NCBI GenBank assembly: GCA_050084515.1
Contig: CM114272.1
Span: 41,416,001-41,480,000 of the forward strand
Length of the DNA: 64,000 nt
Direction: 5' to 3'
Origin: Blasia pusilla
Lineage: Eukaryota; Marchantiophyta; Marchantiopsida; Blasiales
Shown: positions 1 through 10,100 of the stretch, in pieces
Numbering within the stretch: the first letter of the stretch is position 1
How the letters are laid out: every line of letters begins with the position of its first letter
Notes under the pieces: model-generated
Databases searched by the model: none
Seen by the model: only the letters and a program-made list of their open reading frames with translations
What the model was told of the DNA's origin: nothing
Translations under genes and position numbers: made by a program

Positions 1-488
1 TTCACATTATAGAGACCTTTGCATTTCATATTCAACCCAAAATTGATGTCAACATGTACCCAAAGAAGGTGGATGATCTCAATCCACTATTTTTGTTTGA
101 GTCTAGAAATGGGGTGAAGAGAAATAGAATGTGTAGGCCAACGGTGGAGAGAGCAACGCGAATTGCATCAGCCCGCGAGGCAAAAATGGAGATCATCGCC
201 ACGAAAGATGTCTTGAGTGGCAATGGAATAGGAAGGATGTATTGGGTCAAGAACAACACTGTAAATTCAAGTGTCACAAGGGTGTATGTGGTGCACATCT
301 GTTGCTTTCCCACATGTTCATGTGATGACTTTGTCCAAAGAGAGACAAGTGGCAAAAGGTATTTCCCTTGTAAGCACATGTACTATGTGTTGCTGGTAGT
401 TTTAAGAGAGTCGGAGGTAGGAGTAGGAATCCACCAACCAATTATGTCCCTCAAAGAAGTGCGAAGTATTTTAAACAAACCACTTTGA
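1..488 (+). pseudogene. C-terminal exon of MULE-like transposase (gene B), SWIM zinc finger
   Basis: The frame is open from the window edge to a TGA at 486-488 and ends ...VRSILNKPL. It contains a SWIM zinc finger (C-x-C-xn-C-x-H: CSCDDF then FPCKHMYY) at about 310-385. SWIM domains are typical of the C-terminus of MULE transposases, where they follow the catalytic core. The protein is closely similar to the end of gene B at 62020-62502. Only the last ~160 residues are in the window, so the state of the whole gene is unknown; it is marked as a fragment. Confidence 0.75.
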
Positions 489-837
489 GGATGCAAAATG
501 AGGTTTTAGATTGTACTTTCATTTTTCAAGAACCTTCACTTTGAGCTTGAACTCTATTCAGCCCAGGGAAAATGATAGATTGTATCGAGACCTTGGATGG
601 AAAAAGTGATTGGTTCCACACTTATGATTCCACTGATTTTTCAGTTTTCTAAATTTTGTGCTATTTGCAACCGGTCGGACTCAAATGGATTGCCAAAATA
701 TGGAAGAGGAAAAAAAACGGTGGGACTGCTTAAGACCTGAGCAAAAAAGTGCAAAAAAATTCACACAAAAAGTTTCCTCTCTTCAACCCAACGGAAACTC
801 TCTTTAAAAAAAAGTATCTATTTCAGTTGAAGGTAGT

Positions 838-905
838 TTCCTCTCTCCTCTCTCCTCTCTTCCTCTCTCCTCTCTCCTCTCTCCTCTCTTCCTCTCCTCT
901 TACCG
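838..905. repeat. Pyrimidine simple repeat (CTCTTC/CTCTCC)n near the transposon end
   Basis: This is a low-complexity TCTCC/TCTTCC run. The same tract is at 62840-62900. Read on the minus strand it is GA-rich and resembles the GA-rich 5' end of the element (19621-19665, 49012-49060), so it probably forms the terminal inverted repeat of the family. Confidence 0.7.
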
Positions 906-911
906 CACCTC

Positions 912-2029
912 TCACTCTTCTAATTTACTCTTTAAGTAGTCTTTGTAAAATTCGTGGCTTTTCCTATTCTCATCTATATTTCTAACTGTTTAACCTCTTC
1001 AGTTCAGATTCTCCAACTCTTCACTTCCCTGGAATCGGTTGATGTCTCGTGCGCTTCCTTTTGAACCCCGACACCCTTTCATTTCTTCCTTTCGAAAGTG
1101 CTACAACGGTTGATCATTTACAGTCTTCGCAGTCTTCGCATTCCCATCTTCGTGAAGACTCTTATCCTTCTGCCGCCGCAAAGAGTCCTCCTCGCAACTT
1201 TTTTTCAATCCGCTTTCTTCAAAAAATTATTTCTCTTTCTATTCCTATTCTTCATACACATTTCCGCTTTGTGAATACTCTTTGATTTCCTCTTCTTCTT
1301 TCTCCCGCTTCTTGGATTTCTTATTCTTCGCTCTTTGGTCTTCGTTCTTTGTTGACAGTCTTCGCACGAAGACTCCTTTGGATCTTTTTCTACAAAGAAG
1401 AAGTCTTTTACAGTCTTCCCATATTGTGGTCTTCATTGAAAAGTACCTGCGCCTCTTACTCTTACTTCTTTCCAACTCTTTTCTTCCTCTTGCACACTTC
1501 TCACTCCTCCAAGACAGTCCTCAATTTCTTACTCTCTCTTGTCCTTTCATCAGAGCTCTTCCATTACATGTTTTCACACAATTTCTGTAAAGTATACGAC
1601 TTTACTTCTAGTCTTGAGTCTTTAGTCTTCACTTAATGAAGACTTCACTACAATTCTGTACAAAAAATGACTTCCTTATCAAAATTTCAAAAATATGGGC
1701 ACTACAATGAGACTCTCCTTCGATTGGAAATGTATTTTGTACAGTTGTAGATTCTTTGGTACTAGATATTTGTAGATATGTACAGCGGGAATTGTAACAT
1801 ATTGCAGAGAATGGAAGCTAAGATTGCGAGAATTGTAACATATTGCAGAAAGTGGAAGTTAAAGATTGTGAAGCCATTTGATTGTCGGGGATTTTTTTTA
1901 ATCATCCCCAATTGGAACTTGAGTTCCAAATCTGATATATTCAATGAGCTTATTTACTATCATCTAATTACTATGCGATGGACTTGTTATGTGACATGCG
2001 TGTACAGTTTCTTCTTGTAGAGCTTGCAT
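912..2029. other. Unassigned; pyrimidine-rich sequence with GAAGAC/GTCTTC repeats
   Basis: No ORF resembles a known protein. 1100-1640 is unusually rich in TCTTC and contains several GTCTTCGC / GAAGAC inverted pairs (about 1125-1160, 1355-1375 and 1610-1650). 1700-2030 is AT-rich with no recognisable feature. Confidence 0.4.
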
Positions 2030-3250
2030 CCTCAACGTTACCATCCTCTTAATCGATTGGAATTGTAGTTTCGAGTAGCCTACTCCTAAGATCCCTACGT
2101 CGGAAATAAATGTAGAATTGGTATGTAGATTCTTATTGTGTCCCAAACTGCCGCGTCTGTTAAACATGATTTGGAGCTAAACTTAGTCTAAGTCCTATTG
2201 GATCTTAAGATCCAATTCCGGCCGTAGAAGGCGTCCGCTAAAGGGAAATCCCCATCCTTAATTGGAATTGTAGTTCTTAATGGCTTGCTCTTAACATCCC
2301 TACGTCTTAAACAAATGTAGAGTTGGAACCTAAGTTCTGATTGTATTCCAAACTATTACGCCCGTTGAATAATATTTGGAGCCATACTTAGTCTAAGTCC
2401 TATTGAATCCTAAGATCCAATTTCGGCCGTAAAATGCGTATGGTAAAGGAAAATCCCCATCCTCGATTGGAACTATAGTTCCGAATGACCTACTCCTAAG
2501 ATCCCTATGTGTTCAGCAAATATAGAATCAAAACCTAAGTTCTGATTGTGTCCCAAATTGCCGCGCCTGCTGAACGTCATTTGGAGCCATACTTGGTCTA
2601 AGTTCGATTGGATCCTAAGATCCAATTCCGGCCGTAGAAGGCGTCTGGCAGCGGGAAATCCTCATCCTCGATTGAAATTATTGTCCCAAATGGCCTTGAA
2701 TTGGCTCCATAGATCCTAGTAGGTCGGAAACAAATGTAGAATCAAAACCTAAATTTTGATTGTCCAATTGGAATCTAAGATCCAATTCCGGCCGCAGAAG
2801 GCGTCCAGTAATATTAAACCCCAATCCTCAATTGGAACTGTAGGTCCGAATGGCTTGCTCCTCAGATTGCAATAGGTCGGAAATAAATATTGAATCAGAA
2901 CCTTAGTCTTGATTGTGTCCCAAAGTGCCGTGCCCGTTGAATGTCATTTGGAGTCCAACTTAATCTGAGTCCAATTGGATCCTAAGATCTAATTGCGGTC
3001 GTAGAAGGCGGCCGGTAAAGGAAAATCCCCATCCTTGATTGGAACTATAGTTCCAAATGGCCTGCTCCCAAGATCCCAATGGGTTGGCAACAAATGTAGA
3101 ATCGGTATCTAGGTTCTTGATTGTGTCCCAAACTGCCGCGCAAGTTGACCGTTATTTGGAGCCATACTTAGTCTAAGTCCAATTGGATTCTAAGATCCAA
3201 TTTTGGCCGTAGAAGACATCCGATAAGTGGAATATAACTTCTATTGGAAC
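2030..3250. repeat. ~206-bp tandem satellite, about six diverged units
   Basis: The landmark AAGATCCAATTCCGGCCGTA recurs with variation near 2207, 2412, 2617, 2779, 2984 and 3191. The spacing is about 205 bp, with one short unit of ~162 bp. Each unit also repeats a CCCCATCCTCGATTGGAACT-like block and a GTGTCCCAAACTGCCGCG-like block. Units have drifted by point changes and small indels and have no common open frame. This is ordinary satellite organisation. Confidence 0.85.
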
Positions 3251-3600
3251 TATAGTTGGTGGTACGTGTTGTTGCGGCTCCCGAAGAGCTCCTTCCGCCG
3301 GCAATAGTTGGTCTACTGCCAAGGGGACATTCCAGATTCTTTCAGGATAGGGGGCCGGGGGCTCCGAGCTCATTTGGAACTAGAGTTCCAAATGCTTTTG
3401 CTTGGCACTCGGTGGAAGCTTCTCCGGGGCCGAATCAGCATATTCCATTGTCAACTTTAGGGCTATCTCGAGCAGTAAAAACCAAATACTTCCGAGTTCA
3501 TTTGGAACTAGAGTTCCAAACGCCCTTCAATAACCTTCCAGTGGAACTATAGTTCCAAATGACGTAGAAACATCAGTAGGATATTTTCCAAATCCCGAAC
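3250..3600. repeat. Satellite-derived sequence with repeated 20-bp dyads (TTTGGAACT / AGTTCCAAA)
   Basis: The palindrome TTTGGAACTAGAGTTCCAAA (10-bp arms with the flanking base) occurs near 3372-3393 and 3501-3520, and a TATA-centred version lies near 3542-3560. Diverged forms of the same dyad (TTGGAACTATAGTTCC) sit in each satellite unit upstream, so this block looks like a derivative of the same satellite. Confidence 0.7.
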
Positions 3601-4249
3601 ATCTCCTTCAGTCGGCAATAGTAGGTCTACCACCAATAGGACTTTACAGATTCTTGGTCGATGGGGTTAATGGGGTTGGGTCGGAGGGTCCATGAGGCCA
3701 AGATTAATTGTTTCTTTACTTGAGAATGCTTTGGAATTGGGTCTTAAGCTCCGATTTGGCTGACCAACGCACAAACCTTGGCAGAATCCGTATACAATCG
3801 TCCGTCGCCTCTTTACTATGAAGTCATGAAATAATTTAGTTTTTGTTGCAAACGTTGCTCGGAAGGGTCTACGGAGAATTCAACCACATCACATGGTAGC
3901 CTTCGCTTTTCCGATATGTCCAAAGAAAAGAGAAAAATAAACACTATCAACAATATTCTGAACATTTTAACTTCAAGATCCTACCATATAGGCTGTCGGC
4001 GACTAAAAGAGACTGGATTGGTTGCAAAAGAACTTGATGTCTTAGTCAGATTTAAATGGAATTAAGTCCTTATTTTACTTGTAACACATGAATTTCTTGA
4101 AGTCATGTTTTAATTCACCAATAATTCCAAAATTGGTGTTAAAACATGAATTCCTAATCTTCCCGTTGATAATGCCATCATCAATACAGCTTTGTTGGAA
4201 GTCCATTACTATTTACAAGATCAAGTAAAGAGACTTTCTAACTTTCCGG
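3601..4249. other. Unassigned intergenic sequence
   Basis: I see no coding signal, RNA gene or clear repeat. A short inverted pair around AATTCATGTT/AACATGAATT (about 4088-4152) is the only structure noted. Confidence 0.4.
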
Positions 4250-5870
4250 ACATGCCCCAAGCAAAGCGTTCATTTACATTTATATTTGGAGGAACAAGAG
4301 CTATTAATATATGATACGGAAGAATTACTTGAGCGAGTGCAATTAGGAGAAGCATCTCTGAATGAAGGACAACGTATTATTTGGGATGTTATACATGACG
4401 AGCTTCATCAAATATGCTTGAATGCTCCACCATCTCCAAAAATATTTTTCATCAATGGTCCAAGTGGAATGTGAAAAACCTTTTTACATAATCTTCTCCT
4501 TACAAGCGTAGGGAGTGCAAGAGGTATAGCTTTGGCTGTAGCATTATCCATAATAACTGCTCTTTTGTTACACGAAGGACGTACTGCTCATTCGTGCTTC
4601 AAGATCCCCATCAATCTTCATGAGAGCTCTACTTGCAAGTAATTTACAATAGTCATTTTAATTCTCTCCAAATATGTTGATACATAAAATTTAATTACTC
4701 CAAGTAGTACAACTTCTAATTTACTTCCCTTTTTTGTTTGTAGTTTAACAATTGATAGTGACAGAGCGCACTTAATCTGTGATGCGATGTTCATTATACG
4801 AGACGAAGCACGTATGGCTCATCGTCATGCATTTGAAGCCGTGAATCAAACTTTACAAGATATTATGGGAGTTGTTTCGGATGATCTATGGAAAATATCA
4901 TTTTGTGAAAAATTATGATATTTGGCTGTGATTTTGTCAAGTGTTGCCTGTCGTTCATCATGGGGATTGGCCGCAAATCATCCAAGTCACCATAAAGAAG
5001 TCATCTCTTTGGTTTAATGTAAAGGTCATGAAGTTGACAACAAACATGCGAGTCCAAAGGTTGGAAGGTCATTTGCATAGTGAACAACAAGCTTTTGTTG
5101 ATAGATTATTGGAAGTGGGAGAGGGTTGTATACCTTTGCACCCTCATCTGAGAAAAGAATTTATACGATTATCATATGAAATTTTTGATAAAAGTAATAA
5201 GATATGCGATCTTATTGATTTTATCTATGGAAATTTTCCTAGCCGACTTCGTGACATTGATTTCTTGAGATATATGGCTATTTTGACTCTGAAAAATAAA
5301 GATGTTGACGATATAAATACAGACTTTATGTCGCAATTTCTTAGAGAGGTAATCCTTTTAACATGTACATAGTTTTTTTCTTATGGGAACTTTGTTTTTT
5401 GGAAGTTTGGATACTAATATTATCTTTTCTCACCAATTCATTACATGTGTACAAGAGCATATTTCCCTCAACGTCGACTCTATTCCGAATGAGGGGATGA
5501 ATCATATCTATCCAACTAAATTTTGAACGCATGCTTGCCTTTTGGACTTCCTCCGAATTTTTTTGTATTTGAAAATAGGTGCACCAATCATGCTCTTACG
5601 AAACATGAATGGATCATATGGACAAGCAAACGAGACAAGATTGGAGATTGAGTTTTTATTCCAAGTATTCCATTGACTATATCAAATTGTGGTTTGCCAT
5701 ATGATTTATGTAGGTTTCCATTCCATTTTCGACCGATTAATATACTGTGATTATTAATAAATCTCAAGATCAAACTTTGCAAAAAGGTTGGCATGTTCTT
5801 GCCTACTCCTATATTTTGTCTTGATCAATTATATGTAGCATTATCTAGAGTAGGAGGAGAAATTTGATTC
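4250..5870 (+). pseudogene. Helitron PIF1-like helicase remnant
   Basis: Broken reading frames give successive signatures of the PIF1-type helicase of plant Helitrons. 4320-4640 has LNEGQRIIWDVI, then a damaged Walker A (INGPSGM followed by a stop, then KTF), then HEGRTAHSCFKIPI. 4820-4870 has FEAVNQTLQDIMG. 4990-5360 has KLTTNMRVQ ... FLRYMAILTLKNKDVDDINT. 5583-5680 has PIMLLRNMNG. 5780-5860 has the terminal motif LYVALSRVGG. In-frame stops and frameshifts occur throughout. No Rep (HUH) domain is visible upstream, so this is a 5'-truncated fragment. Confidence 0.85.
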
Positions 5871-6440
5871 ACATCATCATTGAAAGCGATCAGCATTCAA
5901 ATTAGAAAGATGATCATCAAGAAAGATTCGGATGAAATAAAATCATAATAGAAACATGAAAATGAGATCATAGGATTTTCATGACAAACATGATGCTCTC
6001 TAACATTCACATTGTGATTCCGATCGCATGATGGGCGACCCCCTCCTCGTGATGGTCCGGTCCGATCTACCTATCGACATGACATCTTGTCGTCACAACT
6101 TGGCTGATGGATATGATAAAAATATGACAATACTTTTACACAAACAAACACTTTACTTCCCTTACTAGTACTATTTAAAGAAGAAGATGTCCCTACGATT
6201 CTCCTAGGGAGCTTTTGATGCGAGAAAACGCAGTTGGAAGTTTGAAAACGAAGTGTTTGAGAGGCGTGGTGATGAGTGAGAATGAGGAGTGACGAATTAT
6301 TCCGTCCCAAGAAATTCTTGTGTCAAGAAGATTTGCTTGGACGAAATTCTAAGGAAAGAGCATTTCATGGGGGCGTATTGTTGAACAGTTCGGACGAAAA
6401 TCAAACTCGGTAGGGAAGCACGAAGTTTGAAACTGGAATC
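5871..6440. other. Intergenic; probable promoter and 5' leader of the TPR gene
   Basis: No protein-like ORF is present. A possible TATA element (CTATTTAAAG) lies at about 6171-6180, roughly 290 bp before the first usable ATG of the downstream gene. This is a weak candidate only; there is no other support for a transcription start. Confidence 0.3.
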
Positions 6441-6467
6441 ATGATTGCTGAAAATCAGCCACGACGA

Positions 6468-7120
6468 ATGCAAATGGTGTGGAAACAGAGCAAGAAACTC
6501 ACGCGGCCGCTGCCTAAGAAAAGCTTCCAGTTCGAATCTGCTAATGAGGATGATGACCGGTCTGACAGCGGTACCGGAGGCAAGCATCCCAATGTGTCTT
6601 CGCAGTTTGGTGGATTGAGCGTGGCGAATTCCAGGGAGAAGTCCGAGAACGCACGGTTATCAGAAAAATTGATGAACGAGGGAAATGTTTTAGCAGAGGT
6701 TCATGTTATCCTAACCCTGGTTTTCGAAACTACTGACTGTTGTTTCAGCATCTCTTGGGCAGCTTGCAATCTTTTCCTTCTCTTTTTGAGTGCGGACGAG
6801 TGCCAGTTTCTTGCAATAGCTAAAATATGGCAGTAACTGCACCCATCGATGGTTTCAAGCGTTAGTCCGACTGGTGAATTCAGGATGGAAAGTATGGAAA
6901 GGCTTTGGGGAAGTGGGAGACGGCTATATACCTGACGCCAGATAAAGCAATTTTGCATGAGCAAAAGTCCCAAGTTCTTCTAGAAATCGGCAAAACCTGG
7001 GGTGCAGTGCAAGCTGCTACATGTGCGTTTTCTCCCTCTCTCTCTCTCTCTCTCTCTGAGACTCTCCACAGGGCGCGGGGTCTATGGTCGCAAGGCAACG
7101 ACAGGCACTACTTAATGAGT

Positions 7121-7161
<41 letters not shown>

Positions 7162-10100
7162 CTTGGGAAGGTCTGTCCAGATTCCTACAGTGCCGGGACA
7201 TCACATCAAAAGTAAAGCGCTGTGTCATTTTGCATACCATTCGTCCCTCGCTGGAATACGGGGCAGCAGTGTGGGATGCCAACACCAAACAAAGGGATAG
7301 GCTTGAAGCGTTTCGGGGTATGATGTCAACTTCATCACGAACAGCCCGCGTTGGTGTGAGATCAGAACTAGGTGTGGAACCCTTGGAGGATAGACGTGAC
7401 ATCGCCAAGTTGAAATGGCGGAGGCAGCTGGAGACAATGGACTCCCATCGCTATCCTAAAGAGGTGATGGGGAAAACCTGGACCCAAAGAAGACCCGTAA
7501 AACAGGCCAAATCTTGGACGAAAAAGGTTCAAGAGATTGTGCAAGCATCCAAGCTCCCAGCAGGGCCTGAACTGTGGGAGCAAGATGAGAAAGCATTCGT
7601 GGATACCATAACCAAAGCAGTGGGCAAACGCTCACAGCAGAACAGCATGGAGGAAGCCATGAAAATGTCTGACCTCTCTCTTTTGACGGTATATCCCGAG
7701 AGGGCAGAACTGAAGAACTATTTGCGGGGAACCCTTGCTTGGGAACCCGGCTCAAGTTCAAGTTCAGGACGGGGGCAATCCCCTTGAACCATAAGAAAAG
7801 CAGGATGGGAACACAACTAAACTCTTGCGCCTTGTGTGACGATGGGGACGAAACCTCTAGTCATTACTTGGTCTCCTGCGCAAAATTCACAACACACAGG
7901 GCAAGAGCATATGCTGATATTGCTAAGCTGGTAGCACCAGAATTGTTCAACACATTCAGTAGCCTTGATTCATTGCCCAAAGCTGCTGCACTGGTAAGTA
8001 ATGTCTCTTGGGGATCCCAATCAGGTAAAGTAGATTGTGTGGTGAAGAGTTTCTTGGTTGACACTTGGAAGCTCCGCACAAACACGTTGTTGGTCAGCAC
8101 TCACACTATATGAGAGTGTCTCCCTCCTCTCATATGGTACCTTCTTCACTTGCTTCTCTCTCTACACCCATCCCAGTCTCAAGCACCGACCAACCAGGGC
8201 GCGGGGTCTATGGTCGCAAGGCTACGACAGGCACTACATAATGAGTACAGTCTCTCTCTCTCGAGAAGGTGATGTGGTCATACCAGGGCTACTACATCAG
8301 ATCCCATCAGAACTCTGCAGTTAAGCGCCCTTGGGCCGGAATAGTTCTGGGATGGGTGACCTCCCGGGAAGTCCCGGTGCTGCATCCAAAAAAGGGTCTA
8401 TGGTCGCAAGGCTACGACAGGCACTACTTAATGAGTACAGTCTCTCTCGAGAAGGCAGAACTGAAGAACTATTTGCGGGGAACCCCTTGCTTGGGAATCC
8501 AGCTCAAGTTCAAGTTCAGAACGGGGGCAATCCCCTTGAGCCATAAGAAAAGCAGGATGGGAACACAACTAAACTCTTGCGCCCTGTGTGACAATGGGGA
8601 TGAAACCTCTAGTCATTACTTGGTCTCCTGCGCAAAATTCACAACACACAGAGCAAGAGCATATGCTGATATTGCTAAGCTGGTAACACCAGAATTATTC
8701 AACACATTCAGTAGCCTTGATTCATTGCCCAAAGCTGCTGCACTGGTAAGTAATGTCTATTGGGGATCCCAATCAGGTAAAGTAGATGGTGTGGTGAAGA
8801 GTTTCTTGGTTGACACTTGGAAGCTCCCTACCAACACGTTGTTTTGGCCAGCACTCACACTATAGACCCCGCGCCCTCGTTGGACGAGGGCGCGGGGTCT
8901 ATGGTCGCAAGGCTATGACAGGCACTACTTAATGAGTACAGTCTCCTACCATTCGTCTGTCATTCTGCAAACCATTCGTCCCTCACTGGAATACGGCGCA
9001 GCAGTGTGGGATGACAACACCAATAAAAGGGACAGGCTTGAAGCTGTGCAGCTGAAGGCAATTCGGGGTATGATGTCAGCTTCCTCACAAACGACCTGAG
9101 TTGGTGTGAGATCAGAACTTGGAGTGGAACCCCTGGAGGATAGACGTGACATGGCCAAGTTGAATTGGTGGAGTCAGTTGTAGACAATGGACTCCCATTG
9201 CTATCATAAAGAGGTGATGGGGAAAACTTGGACCCAAAGAAGACCCCTAAAGCAGGCCAATCTTGGACGAAAAAGGTTCAAGAAATTGTGGAATCAACCC
9301 AGCTCCCTGCAGGGCCTGAACTGTGGGAGCAAGATGAGAAAGCATTTGTGGATACCATAACGAAAGCACTGGGCAAGCGCTCACAGCAGAACAGTACGAA
9401 GGGAGCCATGAAAATGTCTGACCTCTCTCTCAACGGTATATCCTGAACATGCAGAACTGAATAACTGTTTGCGGGGAACCCCTTGCTTGGGAACCCGGCT
9501 TAAGTTCAAGTTTAGAACAGAGGCAATCCCCTTGAACATAAGAAAAGCAGGATGGGAAGACAAGTGAACTCTTGGACCTTGTGTGATGATGGGGATGACA
9601 CCTCTAGTCACTATGTGGTATCCTGCACAAAATTCATAACACACAGAGCAAGAGCACATGCTGATATTGTTAAGTTGGTAACACCAGAATTCTTCAACAC
9701 ATTCAGTAGCCTACATTCACTGCCCAAAGCTGCTGCTCTGGTAAGTGGTGTTTATTGGGGATCCCAATCAGGTAAAGTGGATGGTGTGGTGAAGAGCTTA
9801 CTGGTTGACACTTGGAAGCTCCATACCAACGCTTTGTATGGTCAGCACTAACATTATGTGAGAGTGTCTCCCTCCTCTCATACGGTTACTTCTTCCTCTC
9901 TCTACACCCATCCCACTAAAGCACCGTCCAACCAGGGTGCGGGGTCTATGGTTGCAACGCTTCAACAGGCACTACTTAATGAGTGCAGTCTCTCTCATGG
10001 GAGGATGCTGGTCGGATGCGATGTCATCAACAAAATAGAGGGGTTCCCAAGGATTTAGAAAAGAAATTCAAGTCAATTCTCCCTCCAACCAAAGCACAGT

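Larger units (their letters stand above)
1..911 (+). mobile_element. 3' end of a third MULE-like element (same family as 19621-64000)
   Basis: The sequence matches 62020-62908, the 3' end of the complete element copy 2, first through coding sequence and then through non-coding sequence with an (A)n-rich stretch and a pyrimidine (CTCTTC)n tract. Similarity stops after ...CCGCACCTC at 911, the same place where copy 2 stops at 62908. This fixes the 3' terminus of the family independently. The 5' part of this element lies left of the window. A degenerate palindrome arm (about 668-700) is present in the 3' non-coding part, as elsewhere in the family. Confidence 0.8.
8251..8943 (+). mobile_element. 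5'-truncated LINE copy D, target of the 5S SINE
   Basis: Outside the SINE this is a LINE 3' segment similar to copy B. It runs from KAELKNYLRGTP through the CCHC finger CALCDNGDETSSHYLVSC (~8578-8632) to the tail at 8885-8940 (GGGTCTATGGTCGCAAGGC ... AATGAGTACAG). Just before the tail, the usual linker is replaced by a long hairpin (8863-8901). Confidence 0.75.

Noticed and set aside
7121-7300. Ser/Leu-repeat ORFs around (TC)n tracts
   Set aside because: Translation of a microsatellite; no protein.
8270-8388. Functional 5S rRNA gene
   Set aside because: It is a single copy with a perfect TSD and a LINE tail attached, and has several changes from plant 5S; a retroposon is the better explanation.
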